Assembly (NCBI GenBank): GCA_036924085.1
Contig: JAVGWX010000007.1
Location: 104,896,428 to 104,960,427, forward strand
Reading direction: 5' to 3'
Source of the DNA: Ariolimax columbianus
Lineage: Eukaryota; Mollusca; Gastropoda; Stylommatophora; Arionidae
DNA length: 64,000 bases
Shown here: piece by piece, positions 1-11,042 of the stretch
How the letters are laid out: every line of letters starts with the position of its first letter
How positions within the stretch are numbered: position 1 is the first letter of the stretch
Translations under genes and position numbers: made by a program
Notes under the pieces: generated by a model
Seen by the model: only the letters and a program-made list of their open reading frames with translations
Databases searched by the model: none
What the model was told of the DNA's origin: nothing

Positions 1-1410
1 TTGACATAAGTCCAACTTATCTGGGAATAACAATGGACCCAAGGTTGACATGGAAAAAACAGATTTAAAAAAGCCCCCAACAAGGCTACGACTACAATGG
101 CGATAATGAGGAAGATATCAGGTTCAACATGGAGAGCGGACACGGGCATACTAAAGAAACTGTACACAGGTTATGTGAGACCAGTGCTAGAATTCGGGAT
201 AGCAGCATGGTCCACAGCAACAAAGAATAACTTTCACAAAACAAATACAACCCAAAACCAAGGTATACGTATCATCACTGGAGCTATGAGAACAACACCA
301 ATAAATGCAATGGAGAACATCACAAGAATCGAAAGAATTGAGACGCGTAGAGACCAAAAAATACTCCAGCAGGGGGAGAAGTTCAAACAAATGCCTGATC
401 ACCCAATATATGACAGGATAAATCGCATGGGAAGAGGCAGATTAAAGAGAAACCACTTCATATCAAAAACAAAAAGAACTTGCAAGAGCAGACCAAATCA
501 TAAGCCAAACAGTGGTTAGAGATCTAAAACAAACATCCCAAATCCCACCATGGAAAAAAGGCAAGTCCCCTGAGATAGTAGAAACCATAGAGGGAATATG
601 AAAAAAAGATAACTCAGACAGATTCAGAAAGTAAATTTATCACACAAGAATATCTTAGGAGAGTATACCCACCAGAAACATGGATACACGTATGTACAGA
701 TGGCTCATCTAACAAAGCCACATCCAATGGAGGTGAAGGGGTCTATTACAGACCAAGGAATGGAGAAGAAAAAACGAGAATTAACAACGGGAACATATTC
801 CAATTATTTCCGTGCAGAAGCAGAGGCACTGAAGGCCGCAGCTGAGCTTGTAATGCAAGATAAAGATATCCACCAAGAAAACATAGTATTCCTGACTGAT
901 GCCGCGTCAACACACAGATGAAGATCTCGAGCAATGTATGTTCTCCCGCACACAGCTCTCAGCAGAACAGCCAAGGTTGGTGTTACACTGCAATATTGAA
1001 GGCAATGAAGCTGCAGACAAACTAGCAAAGTGTGGAGGAGCATCCCCACAAACAGACCTGAGTATCACATATAACGAGGCCAAGACCATAATTAAAGTCA
1101 ACTTCAGGTTAAAATGGGTTGATCAACATCTCGACGTTCTAAAAGAAGACAGCTACTTTAACTTTACTAGAGAAGAGCAAGTCATCATCTTCACACTGAG
1201 AACTTGGCATAACATACTCTAGTGTCATCTTTACACCAAAATGAGGATTGGGACAGATGACAGGTGCCCGTATGGGGAGCATATCATGACCGCGGAACAC
1301 AACCTACAAAGCCGCACGCTCACGCAGGAAAAGAGAGAACAATACTGGCCTCGTGAGACATATGAGACAAAAATGGAGAAGAAACAGCCTTACAAACAAC
1401 GGTGTCCTTT
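1..1410 (+). mobile_element. LINE-H copy 1, 3' part (RT thumb and RNase H), broken
   Basis: Remnant of an RNase H-bearing non-LTR retrotransposon that enters from the left edge of the window. It opens with the RT motif TYLGITMDPRLTWK, then a thumb block (97-519, VRPVLEFGIAAWS and GRLKRNHF). Next comes an RNase H domain starting near 690 (CTDGSSNKA) with a conserved E near 820 and FLTDA near 890. A deletion and frameshift near 915 remove the middle of RNase H, and the reading resumes at 960 with EGNEAADKLAKCGG. The C-terminal Cys/His tail motif is recognisable at 1220-1300. At least three frame breaks make it non-functional. The family resembles I/Jockey-superfamily elements, but the exact clade is inference. 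The 3' UTR carries the 31-bp repeat that follows, then a GAAGAAGAAG tail near 1505-1520. Confidence 0.85.
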
Positions 1411-1505
1411 GTAAGAGAAACCTGGACCTTGATCTGAGGATGTAAGAGAAACTGGGATCTTGATCTGAGGATGTAAGAGAAACCGGAACCTTGATCTGAG
1501 GATGA
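1411..1505. repeat. 31-bp minisatellite, 3 copies, in a LINE-H 3' UTR
   Basis: Three tandem units built on GTAAGAGAAAC and CTTGATCTGAGGAT lie between the RNase H stop and the GAA-rich tail. The same unit, reverse-complemented and with about six copies, lies in the LINE-H 3' end at 49838-50145. The array therefore belongs to this LINE subfamily's 3' UTR and was not made locally. Confidence 0.85.
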
Positions 1506-1576
1506 CAGAAGAAGAAGAAAATTATGTGCTACAAACTCCCAAAAATATTGCGCATAACGACAGACAAATACAATTT

Positions 1577-1840
1577 GTCCCTTGAGGTGTCCCTTGAGAT
1601 TTTCCTTGAGGTGTCCCTTAATTTGAGTGAGGTGTCCCTTGAGATGTCCCTTGAGGTGTCCCTTGAGATGTTCCTTGGGGTGTCCCTTAAGGTATCTCTT
1701 GAGATGTTCCTTGGGGTGTCCCTTGAGGTGTCCCTTGAGGTGTCCCTTGAGGTGTTCCTTGAGGTGTCTCTTGAGGTATCTCTTGAGGTGTCCCTTGGGG
1801 TGTCCCTTGGGATGTCTCTTGAGGTGTTCCTTCAGCTTGT
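1577..1840. repeat. 12-bp minisatellite, about 22 copies
   Basis: Units of TCCCTTGAGGTG with point variants (GAGATG, TTGGGG). The 12-bp period keeps frames open on both strands (LEVSLEVS and HLKGHLKG), so the long low-complexity ORFs over it are not genes. Confidence 0.9.
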
Positions 1841-1975
1841 AGAAGAGGGAGAGGAAGAGGGTGTCAGATAGGGACTGGACGAAGGGTGCGGTCAAATGTC
1901 GTCAAACTTGAGACGCTCCAATGCAACTAGTGTTTGTCGACTTGTGCGTGGTCGAGCATTGCCGAGCTGAAGAAT

Positions 1976-2103
1976 TGCGACCACGTCCATACGACCACGT
2001 CCATACGACCACCTCCACACGACCACGTCCACACGAACACGTCTACACGACCACGTCCACACGACCACGTCCACACGACCACGCCTACACGACCACGCCT
2101 ACA
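1976..2103. repeat. 14-bp minisatellite, about 9 copies
   Basis: Units of ACGACCACGTCCAC with single-base variants. It starts shortly after a short unique segment (1845-1975) and is followed by unique sequence to about 2270 in which I recognise nothing. Confidence 0.88.
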
Positions 2104-2269
2104 ATGTTTTCACGTGTCGATCAGAGCTAACGGTATATGCAAAGAACCCATCTGGGACACGTTTCCATACTCAAGCACGGCATGGATAATGTATTAGACT
2201 CGCCCATTCGACATCATAAGCCCATTGCGGGAATATATTTCTGCTACTGGCTTACATCCCGTGTCCGGC

Positions 2270-2470
2270 AACCTCACTTCGTCTTCACCAAAAACCAGCC
2301 GACGCTAGTGCTCTTTCATTTGCAACGATCAGGTCCTCCACGGTACAGGACCCCTGCCTCCTAGGACATATAATCAGGTCTCCAGAGTCCTGGATGGCGC
2401 CACATTCGCAATATTCATCGTCTGCACATCCCCATTTTTTCAGATAAGACCCACACCTGGACACACCTGT
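2270..2470 (-). mobile_element. LINE C-terminal Cys-motif remnant
   Basis: Read on the minus strand, this stretch encodes LKKWGCADDEYCECGA, then LIICP, then CTVEDLIVAN. That arrangement is the Cys-rich C-terminal tail found after the RT thumb in several CR1/Jockey-type LINEs. No RT palm remains next to it. It abuts LINE-C copy A, which runs in the opposite orientation. The clade cannot be fixed from this short piece. Confidence 0.6.
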
Positions 2471-2486
2471 CCTTTAAAAAAATTGG

Positions 2487-4035
2487 AGGGGTTGAAAGTG
2501 GATAAATGTCCAGGTCAAGATGGAATTCATCCAAAATTGCTGTATGAAATTAGAGACCAACTAGCAAAACCATTGGCTAAATTATGTTCTCAATAACTTG
2601 CACAAGGGATTGTTCCACGGGATTGGAAAGATGCAGGAGTGATCCCCTTATTCAAAAATGGCAAAAAAGCAGATCCAGCAAACTATAGACCTGTGAGCTT
2701 AACGAGCATAGTCTGTAAATTGTTAGAGTCAATAATCAAAGAAAACATTGTAATGCATTTAGACAAATTTAATCTAATTAGAAATAGTCAGCATGGGTTT
2801 ACCAGAGGAAGATCATGATTAACAAATCTATTAGAATTCATGGAGGAGGTTAGCAAAATGATAGGGAAAGGAGAGCCAATGGACGTTAGTTATCTAGATT
2901 TTGCAAAACGCCTTTGATAGAGTACCTCATCAAAGATTATTTCGAAAGTTAAAATCACATGGAATAGGTGGGGAAGTTGCCAAATGGATTAAAAATTGGT
3001 TAACGGGAAGAAGGCAAAGGGTGGGTATAAATAGGAGTACTCTGATTGGTGTGAAGTGAAAAGTGGAGTGGCACAGGGCTCGGTTTTGGGACCAATTTTG
3101 TTCTTGATATATATAAATGATTTGGACATTGATATGAGATCCATGATTGCAAAATTTGCTGATAACACAAAACTATGCAGTAGTGTCTCATCTAAAGTAG
3201 AAGTGGATATATTGATGTCGGATTTAGATAAAATTCGAGAATGGTCTGTAACCTAGCAAATGGAGTTTAATGTAGATAAATGTACAGTCATCCACATTGG
3301 TAGATCCAATATGGAACATAATTACAGAATAGGTGAGAACAATATTAGAAAGATAGATAAGGAAAGGGACCTATGGGTTATAATAGATCATACAGGTAAG
3401 GTGAGTGAGCAAGTTCAGGTGGCAGTGAAAAAGGCAAATGCAATGTTAGGTATGATAAAAAGAAATATTAAACATAGGAGTAAGGAAGTGATAGTCAAAC
3501 TGTATAAAGCATTAGTTAGACCTAGATTGGAGTACTGTGTACAGGTGTGGAGTCCTTGTCAGAGAGGGGGTATAAACATGCTGGTAAGAATACAAAAAAG
3601 AGCGACAAAGCTGATAGTGGGATTCCAGAATTACAGTTATGAGGAAAGATTTTTTTAAACCGGCCTACAGTGTCTGGAAGAGAGAAGAATTCGTGGTGAC
3701 TTAATACAGGTTTATAAGATGATCAGAGGAATGGATAAATTAGACTATAACAAGTTTTTTTTTAAAAATACAACCACCAACAAGAACAAGAGGGCACAGC
3801 TACAAGTTGACTAAGGAGAGGTCCAGATTAGATATTATGAAGTATTTTTTTAGCCAGAGAGTTGTGAATGCTTGGAATGCATTGCCAAAGGAGGTGGTGA
3901 AGGCTGGGACGGTCAATGCATTTAAGAATAGATTGGATGAGTACAGCTTCTAGAGCAATGTGATGTAAATGGAACTGGTTGTATACAGACTCTGCAGTCT
4001 TCTAAGCCAGTATAAAGACGTTAAGCTAAGTTCAC
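2487..4035 (+). mobile_element. LINE-C copy A (CR1-like RT), 5'-truncated and broken
   Basis: CR1-like non-LTR element without RNase H. RT motifs run in order: DGIHPKLLYE (2515), NYRPVSLTSI (2680), QHGFTRGRS (2790), YLDFAKAFDRVPH (2895, with a one-base slip), SGVAQGSVLGPILFLIYINDL (3060-3120) and FADNTKL (3150). Then come the thumb and C-terminus in the 3260-3658 frame (ALVRPRLEYCVQVWSP). The catalytic FADD has become FADN, and in-frame stops interrupt the frame, so the copy is dead. The endonuclease is missing, consistent with 5' truncation. The 3' end (CCAGTATAAAGACGTTAAG) matches copies B and C and the stub at 19897, which places the family terminus near 4030. Confidence 0.9.
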
Positions 4036-4044
4036 CTGTTCAGA

Positions 4045-4445
4045 GATTTTCCACGTAGTATATGGCAGATCATGTCCTGGTGCAGGTTCTGTTTTGATCT
4101 CCATCCACCCCTCACCGTTCATTTGGCGCCACTTTTCTATGCGGTTTCTCTCAGGACTCTGTTCTGAGGGCTGTACAGTCCGCAGAAACCTTGTCCTGGA
4201 TTTCAGTCGTACCCTTTCTGCTGTATGTCCAACTAGAGGGTGTCTCTGGTCACGTGACTGCTTTGTCTCTCGACCTCAGATGCGACATGTCTTCTAACAT
4301 TCGGAGGTGCCATACTAGCGATTGCATCGACTTTTTCCGTTGGTATCGGTTTAAGGCATCCTGTTACAATTCGGCATGTCTTATTTACCGCCACATCGAC
4401 CTGTTTCTTGTGTGTGGATGCATTCCATACTGCTGCCGCATACTC
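4045..4445 (-). mobile_element. LINE RT C-terminal fragment
   Basis: The minus strand reads YAAAVWNASTHKKQ, CRIVTGCLKPIPTEK and ASMAPPNVRR, followed by VERQSSHVTRDTL and WRQMNGEGW in neighbouring frames. This is the region after the RT thumb of a LINE family different from those labelled H, C, Y and Z. It has frameshifts. It lies head to head with another LINE 3' piece starting near 4500. Confidence 0.65.
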
Positions 4446-4499
4446 TGCATGATACGACGACTGGCACGTGTCAGTTTGTCCACGCGAATACCCTGGACA

Positions 4500-4806
4500 G
4501 AGAAAAAGACAAATGTAGATATTCGGCAAGAGTTGAGCATAGAGTTGAACTGGTTTGTCAATTCCATTTTGGCTAGAAAATGCAAATACTTTGATCACAT
4601 CAAGAGATACAACGGTCTTGAGAGAACAGTGATGGAAGGTATGGTGCCAGGCAAAAGACGAAGGGATATACCAAGAAGACGATGGCACCAAGATATCCAA
4701 GAATGCCTAGGTATGACTGTGGTGGAGACTGGAGTTTTGGCAAGGGAACGAGTTTCTTTCAGACATACTGTGATGGGAGCGATGTTCTATAAAGGACATG
4801 CTACAT
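4500..4806 (+). mobile_element. LINE EN-RT C-terminal fragment
   Basis: An open frame (within 4191-4808) reads VDIRQELSIELNWF, KYFDHIKRYNGLERTVMEG, PGKRRRDIPRRRWHQDIQEC and a final GAMFYKGHAT. The pattern of F-H-x-K-R, L-E-R, then a basic G-K-R/R-P-R box with W-x-x-D-I marks the C-terminus of EN-RT LINEs. Palm and fingers are absent. A 29-bp array starts immediately downstream. Confidence 0.65.
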
Positions 4807-4814
4807 GATGAAAT

Positions 4815-5085
4815 AAGAAGGGATATATTTAGATTAGATAGAGATAAAGGACGAGATATATATTATATAGAGAAGACGGAATATATTTAGATTAGATAGA
4901 GAAGACGGGATAGATTTAGGTTAGATAGAGAAGACGGAATATATTTAGATTAGATAGAGAAGACGGGATAGATTTAGGTTAGATAGAGAGGACGGGATAG
5001 ATTTAGATTAGATAGAGAAGAAAGGATAGATTTAGGACATTTAGATAAGAAGGAATAGATTTAGATTAGACAGAGAAGGAAGAAT
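4815..5085. repeat. About 29-bp minisatellite (left part)
   Basis: Imperfect units around ATAGATTTAGATTAGATAG with GAGAAGACGG. The same unit resumes at 5755-5922 on the far side of a LINE-Y 3' fragment, so this appears to be one array split by an insertion. Confidence 0.85.
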
Positions 5086-5087
5086 TA

Positions 5088-5752
5088 GTTCCGCTCAATT
5101 CGTAACCCATCAGGTATTTAGGGCACACTTGAAGACACTCTCACCATCCCACGTCATCTCTCTCTCTGTCCGTTCATACCCTAAACTCATCAGGTATTTA
5201 GGGCACCCTTGAAGACACTCCCACATCATCTCTCTCTCTCTCTCTCAGTTCATCCCCTAAACTCATCAGGTATTTAGGGCACCCTTGAAGACACTCCCAC
5301 ATCATCTCTCTCTCAGTTCATCCCCTAAACTCATCAGGTATTTAGGGCACACTTGAAGACACTCCCACATCATCTCTCTCTCTCTCTCTATCTCTCTGTT
5401 AGTTCATCCTCTAAACTCATCAGGTCGTTAGGGCACACTTGAAGACACTCCCACATCATCTCTCTCTCTCTCTGTCAGTTCATCCCATAAACTCATCAGG
5501 TATTTAGGGCACACTTGAAGACACTCCCACATCATCTCTCTCTTTCTGTCAGTTCATCCCCTAAACTCATCAGGTCGTTAGGGCACACTTGAAGACACTC
5601 CCACAATCCCACGCCATCTCTCTCTCTCTGTCCGCTGCCTCCAGTGGTGCCTGACCAGGACGAAGGTTTGACCACTCAGTGATGTTGTCTGCCCATCTCT
5701 TCATTGGACGTCCCCTTCTACCATGTCCTGGTACGGAACCATGCAGTATAAT
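5088..5752 (-). mobile_element. LINE-Y 3' end with tandemly amplified 3' UTR
   Basis: The right end (5635-5752) matches the C-terminal coding end and 3' UTR of the other LINE-Y copies (CTCAGTGATGTTGTCTGCC, then GGTACGGAACC on the plus strand; compare 27920-27990 and 55035-55090). The 3' UTR proper, about 90 bp around CTCATCAGGTATTTAGGGCA and GAAGACACTCCCAC plus a TC microsatellite, is repeated about seven times between 5088 and 5630. The other LINE-Y copies have it once. Both flanks are the same 29-bp minisatellite. Confidence 0.8.
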
Positions 5753-5754
5753 AC

Positions 5755-5922
5755 ACGAAGAATAGATTTAGATAAAATAGACAACGAAGAATAGATTTAG
5801 ATTAGATAGGGAAGGAGATAGGTTTAGATTAGATAGGGAAGGAGATAGGTTTAGATTAGATAGGGAAGGAGAAAAACGTTTAGACTAGAAAGAGAAGGAG
5901 ATAGGTTTAGATTAGATAGGCT
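5755..5922. repeat. About 29-bp minisatellite (right part)
   Basis: Continues the motif seen at 4815-5085 (AGATTTAGATTAGATAGGGA plus GGAGATAGGTT). Short GAAGAAT(T)AG words at both junctions with the LINE-Y piece could be a target-site duplication, but they also occur in the array. The unique sequence at 5923-6184 shows nothing recognisable. Confidence 0.8.
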
Positions 5923-6184
5923 CTTCACTCTCAATATTTGATCTATTGCTGTTTGTTTATTTATTTCGACAAATTTGCCACGACCTTGACATTGTGAGAG
6001 ACGTTCAGAGGAGACGTTAAATGTTCTGGGATATTGACTGCTCTGGCATCATCTGGAAGGATCGACAGTCCCTGACTTCCAACGTCTACAGACACTCACA
6101 TAATTATTGCCTTGTCATGACCAAATATACTATGACTATCAATCTTGTTTGGTGTCATTTTGTAACTACTGGTTTCAGATGAGT

Positions 6185-7926
6185 GTTTTATTGTTTGTTG
6201 TTGGTTTGAGAGTTTCCTTGTTTGTTGTTGGTTTAAGTGTTTTCTTGTTTGTTGTTGATTTAAGAGTTTTCTTGTTTATTGTTGGTTTGAGAGTTTTCTT
6301 GTTTGTTATTGATTTGAGAGTTTTCTTGTTTGCTTTTGTTGGTTTGAGAGTTTTCTTGTTTATTGTTCTTGTTGGTTTGAGAGTTTTCTTGTTTATTGCT
6401 TTTGTTAGTTTGAGTGTTTTCTTGTTTGTTGTGTTGGTTTGAGAGTTTTCTTGTTTGTTGTTAGTTTGAGAGTTTTCTTGTTTGTTGTTGTTGCTTTGAG
6501 ACTTTTCTTGTTTGTTGTTGGTTTGAGAGTTTTCTTGTTTGTTGTTGTTAGTTTGAGTGTTTTCTTGTTTGTTTTTGGTTTGAGAGTTTTTTTTTTGTTG
6601 GTTTGAGAGTTTTCTTGTTTGTTTTTGCTTTGAGAGTTTTCTTGTTTGTTGGTTTGAGAGTTTTCTTGTTGTTGCTTTGAGAGTTTTCTTGTTGGTTTAA
6701 GAGTTTTCTTGTTGTTGTTGGTTTTAGAGTTTTCTTGTTTGTTGTTGGTTTGAGAGTTTTATTATTTGTTATTGGTTGAGATTTTTCTTGTTTGTTGTTG
6801 TTGGTTTGAGAGTTTTCTTATTTGTTATTGGTTGAGATTTTTCTTGTTTGTTGTTGGTTTGAGAGTTTTCTTGTTTGTTGTTGTTGGTTTGAGAGTTTTC
6901 TTGTTTGTTGTTGGTTGGAGACTTTTCTTGTTTATTGTTGTTGGTTTGAGAGTTTTCTTGTTTGTTGTTGTTGGTTTGAGTTTTCTTGTTTGTTGTTGAT
7001 TTGAAAGTTTTCTTGTTTGTTGTTTTTGGTTTGAGAGTTATTTTGTTTGTTGTTGATTTAAGAGTTTTTTTGTTTGTTGTTGTTGGTTTGAGAGTTGTCT
7101 TGTTTGTTGTTGATTTTAGAGTTTTTTTATTTGTTGTTGGTTTGAGAGTTTTCATGTTTGTTGTTGTTAGTTTGAGAGTTTTCTTGTTTGTTGTATTTGG
7201 TTTGAGAGTTTTCTTATTTGTTGTTGTTTGTTTGAGAGTTTTCTTGTTTGTTGCTGTTGATTTGAGAGTTTTCTTGTTTGTTGTTGGTTTGAGAGTTTTC
7301 TTGTTTGTTGTTGGTTTGAGAGTTTTCTTATTTGTTATTGGTTGAGATTTTTCTTGTTTGTTGTTGTTGGTTTGAGAGTTTTCTTGTTTGTTGTTGTTGG
7401 TTTGAGAATTTTCTTGTTTGTTGTTGGTTGGAGACTTTTCTTGTTTATTGTTGTTGGTTTGAGAGTTTTCTTGTTTGTTGTTGATTTGAAAGTTTTCTTG
7501 TTTGTTGTTTTTGGTTTGAGAGTTATTTTGTTTGTTGTTGATTTAAGAGTTTTCTTGTTTGTTGTTGGTTTGAGAGTTGTCTTGTTTGTTGTATTTGGTT
7601 TGAGAGTTTTCTTATTTGTTGTTTGTTTGAGAGTTTTCTTGTTTGTTGCTGTTGATTTGAGAGTTTTCTTGTTTATTGTTGTTGGTTTGAGAGTTTTCTT
7701 GTTTGTTGTTGGTTTGAGAGTTTTCTTGTTTGTTGTTGTTGGTTTGTGAGTTTTCTTGTTTGTTTTTGGTTTGAGAGTTTTCTTGTTTGTTGTTGGTTTG
7801 AGAGTTTTCTTGTTTGTTGTTGGTTTGAGAGTTTTCTTGTTGTTTGTTGTTGGTTTGAGAGTTTTCTTGTTTGTTGTTGTCGGTTTTAGAGTTTTCGTGT
7901 TTGTTGTTGGTTTGAGAGTTTTCTTG
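6185..7926. repeat. 1.74-kb minisatellite, about 27-bp T/G-rich unit
   Basis: The longest array in the window, with about 60 imperfect units of GAGAGTTTTCTTGTTTG followed by TTGTTGG(TTT). Units are 24-33 bp because the TTG run varies. Longer blocks recur: about 6770-7060 resembles 7335-7560, suggesting later duplications of multi-unit segments. Frames stay open on both strands (NNKQENSQT and VGLRVFLFV), which is a by-product of composition. Confidence 0.95.
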
Positions 7927-7996
7927 TTGAGATGAGATAAGATGAGAACCGATGAGATGAGAACCGATGAGATGGGAACAGATGACATGAGAACAG
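7927..7996. repeat. Short GATGAGA(A)CCGAT array
   Basis: About four imperfect 17-19-bp units of GATGAGAACCGATGAGATG, directly joined to the end of the large T/G-rich array. Confidence 0.75.
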
Positions 7997-8093
7997 ATAT
8001 AAGACAAGTGTACAAGTTGTCTGACACACGTTTAATAGAAGTAGTAACAAGATTTTTATCAAACGTTCTGATAAATGCTTAACACAATCAACC

Positions 8094-8300
8094 ACAACCA
8101 CCACCACCACAACAACCACAATCACAACAAGAACCACCACCACAACATTTTTGTCTAAATATAAACAAGAAGTGACAAAGCTAAAATTATGAAAGATAAT
8201 GATTACTCACGCTGCCAAAACATCTACCCCTTTCCCTCAACCATCACCTCACCAACCACCATCACCTCACCAACCACCATCACCTCACAAACCACAACTA
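8094..8300. repeat. CCA-rich simple tract and 18-bp repeat
   Basis: A CCACCACCACAACAACC-type tract (8094-8147) is followed, after unique DNA, by about three and a half copies of ACCATCACCTCACCAACC (8235-8297). Confidence 0.75.
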
Positions 8301-8344
8301 GTGTTCTATTGGGGAAAGCGTGAGTACATCAACTAACTAGTTAG

Positions 8345-8935
8345 TTGCCCATTGCAAGCGAAGATGGCGACAGCGTCAGACATGTTTATTCGGATGCGAC
8401 AGCATATGACTGCTGAGTCTGATCTGAGCGTGACAAACTCTACCGCACGTAGGGCATTTGTAGTTGGGCAGTCTTGCATTCTTTCCTTTCACGCAGCTTG
8501 CTTTTCCTGCACCTCCGTGATGGTCCTCTGCTTAGCGGAACAGGCCCCATGTGTGATGCAGTGTGCCAGGCTGAGCGGTTCGGAGCAAGCAGCTGTTGAG
8601 CAAGAATTTTTCCAGCAATCGACAGGAACGAGAATTCCCTGTGGTTTTCACAAGATTGATGATTGCCCTTGTACATGTGGACAATGGTGGCATCTTTCAG
8701 TTCCTGTGGCATATGACCTGTATTCCAAATTGAGCAAAAGAGGTAAGTCAGCTTATGTAGCAGCACAGGGCCTCCTGCCTTGTAGAGCTCAGCAGGAATA
8801 GTATCCGACCCAGGGGCTTTGCCACAGAACATTAAGCTGATTGCTTTCTCAACCTCATCCAACCCGGGGGCTTTGCCACTGGACATTAAGCTGATTGCTT
8901 TTTCAAACTAATCTGTCTGGGCAGGATACCCAGCC
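8345..8935 (-). mobile_element. LINE-Z relic: RT fingers fused to C-terminal C2H2-like finger
   Basis: Minus strand. The first half encodes the RT N-terminal region: DEVEKAISLM, GKAPGSDTIPAELYKAGG, MPQELKDATIVHMYKG and SIAGKILAQ. Near 8620 the sequence jumps to the extreme C-terminus, where a shifted frame reads YKCPTCGRVCHAQIRLSSHM followed by LSHPNK. This is a C2H2-like finger equivalent to the one ending the copy at 57545-62235. The whole RT palm, including FADD, is deleted. A near-duplicate of GKAPGLDEVEKAIS at 8850-8890 suggests a small local duplication at the upstream end. The copy is inactive. Confidence 0.75.
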
Positions 8936-9344
8936 TGTCATTGACTTCAACTTGAGGCCTTAGTTGTTATAGCTAATTCACTGATAGTGGATGGACGGTT
9001 TAGGATAGCACTGAAGTGCTCTGAGATATAATCTTTGTTGGTCATTAGTGCCAGGTTCTACCAGCTGTGGCACACCCTTGCTCAGGATAATTATGAAACT
9101 AGGTCAGCTTCCTCTTCCTCAACCCCATCGCACTCTATATCTGCCTCCCAATACATTCTTCTCTGCCTCCCAATCCATTCCAATCTGTCCCTCTCTGCCT
9201 TACAATCTAAGCCACTCTGCCTTCTAATCCATCACTCTTTTCCCTTAACCCACTAATTTCTTCCATCAACCCACTAATTTCTTCCCCCTCAACCTGCCAA
9301 TATCTTCCCATCAAAACATCCAAGGATTAATATAGTGATAGGTG
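8936..9344. other. No recognisable gene
   Basis: The left part may still be degenerate LINE-Z linker sequence. The right part (9110-9300) is C/T-rich with loose CCACTAATTTCTTCC-type repetition. I see no supported coding region. Confidence 0.5.
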
Positions 9345-9583
9345 AAAGTACATCTACTAATGTTCTATTTGTGTGAGAGTACATCTACTAATGTTCTATT
9401 TGTGTGGTACATCTACTAATGTTCTATTTGTGTGAGAGTACATCTACTAATGTTCTATTTGTGTGAGAGTACATCTACTAATGTTCTATTTGTGTGAGAG
9501 TACATCTACTAATGTTCTATTTGTGTGAGAGTACATCTACTAATGTTCTATTTGTGTGGTACATCTACTAATGTTCTATTTGT
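9345..9583. repeat. About 31-bp minisatellite, 8-9 copies
   Basis: Units of GTACATCTACTAATGTTCTA followed by TTTGTGTGAGA. Two units lack the GAGA part. Confidence 0.92.
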
Positions 9584-9627
9584 TACCTAATTCGGGTGTT
9601 CTCAAGTTGTCATTTTATTTTCCAGCA

Positions 9628-10710
9628 TACCATCACATAGAATAGGTGGGGAAGTTGTCAAATGGATTGAAATTTGTTAACGGGAAGAAGGCAGAGGGTG
9701 GGCATAAATAAGGAGTACTCTGAGTGGTGTGAAGTGAAAAGTGGAGTGCCACAGGACTCGATTTTGGGACCAATTTTGTTCTTGATATATATAAATGATT
9801 TGGACATTGATATGGGATCCATGTTAAAAAATTTGCTGATGACACAAAACTATGCAGTAGTGTCTCATCTAAAGCAGAAGTGGATATATTGAGGTCGGAT
9901 TTAGATAAAATTCAAGAATGGTCTGTAAGCTGGCAAATGGAGTTTAATGTAGATAAATGTACAGTCATCTACATGGGTAGATCCAATATGGAACATAATT
10001 ACAGAATGGAAGAGAACGAAATTAGAAAGATAGATAAGGAAAGGGACCTAGGGGTTATAATAGATCATACAGGTAAAGTAGGTGAGCAAGTTCAGGTAGC
10101 AGTGAAAAAGGCAAATGCAATGTTAGGGATGATAAAAAGAAATATTAAACTTAGAAGTAAGGAGGTGATAGTCAAACTGTATAAAGCTTTAGTTAGACCT
10201 AGATTGGAGTACTGTGTACAGGTGTGGAGTCTTTATCATAGAGGGGATATAAACATGCTGGAAAGGATACAAAAAAGAGCAACAAAGCTGATAGCGGGAT
10301 TACAGAATTACAGTTATAAGGAAAGACTCAGAAAAACTGGCCTACAGTGTCTAGAAAAGAGAAGAATTTGTGGTGACAATACAGGTTTATAAGATGATCA
10401 GAGGAATGGATAAATTAAACTAACAAGTTTTTTTCAAAATACAACCACCCACAAGAACAAGAGGGCATAGCTACAAGTTGACTAAAGAGAGGTCCAGATT
10501 GGATATTAGGAAGTATTTTTTTAGTCAGAGAGTGGTGAATGCTTGGAATGCATTGCCACAGAAAGTAGTGGAGGCAAGGACAATTAATGCATTCAAGAAT
10601 AGATTGGATGCACATAGCTTTTAGAGCAAGGTAATGTAAATGTAACTGGTTGTATACAGGACTCTACAGTCTTCTACACCAGTATAAAGATGTACAGTTA
10701 AATGGCAACA
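9628..10710 (+). mobile_element. LINE-C copy B (CR1-like), 5'-truncated
   Basis: Starts inside the RT palm (HRIGGEVVKWI-like) with no upstream motifs. It continues through SGVPQDSILGPILFLIYINDL (9740-9800) and a FADD-encoding stretch near 9835 that is one base out of frame. The thumb and C-terminus are in one open frame at 9880-10392 (WQMEFNVDKCTVIYMGRSN, KALVRPRLEYCVQVWS). It is very close to copies A and C at the amino-acid level. Further frame breaks occur near 10375. The 3' end is CCAGTATAAAGATGTACAG near 10690. Truncation at an internal RT position is the normal outcome of incomplete target-primed reverse transcription. Confidence 0.9.
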
Positions 10711-11042
10711 CCACAGACCCACATGCCAACCTAAGGCTTGCCAGTCCATCCTCCTTTCCACATATCAAAGTTATCCGAGTTTGGATATTGCACTGCCATT
10801 AGAGAAAACCTGGACTGCATTTCGTGACATGCTCACAGCTGACATTACAACAGATATCAGTCAGTGACACACACAGTCAGTCTACAGCAGCCTGGTCACC
10901 CCTGACAGCCAGGAAGCAGACCTGGACAGTCATGCAGGGACATTCCTTTCTGACATAACCATCATTAAAATCACAGGAACATAGCAACCACACACAGGAA
11001 GTCGTCCTGGTTCAACTCATTTGCCCACGTTAGATATCAGGA
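10711..11042. other. No recognisable gene
   Basis: Unique-looking sequence after the LINE-C 3' end. A short open stretch (LEKTWTAFRDMLTADIT) is present, but I do not recognise it and it lacks a clear start. Confidence 0.4.

Noticed and set aside
6107..8027. Long Leu/Val/Phe-rich and Thr/Asn/Lys-rich ORFs, which could suggest membrane or mucin-like proteins
   Set aside because: Pure by-products of the T/G-rich 27-bp array, with no start context, flanking domains or consistent frame.
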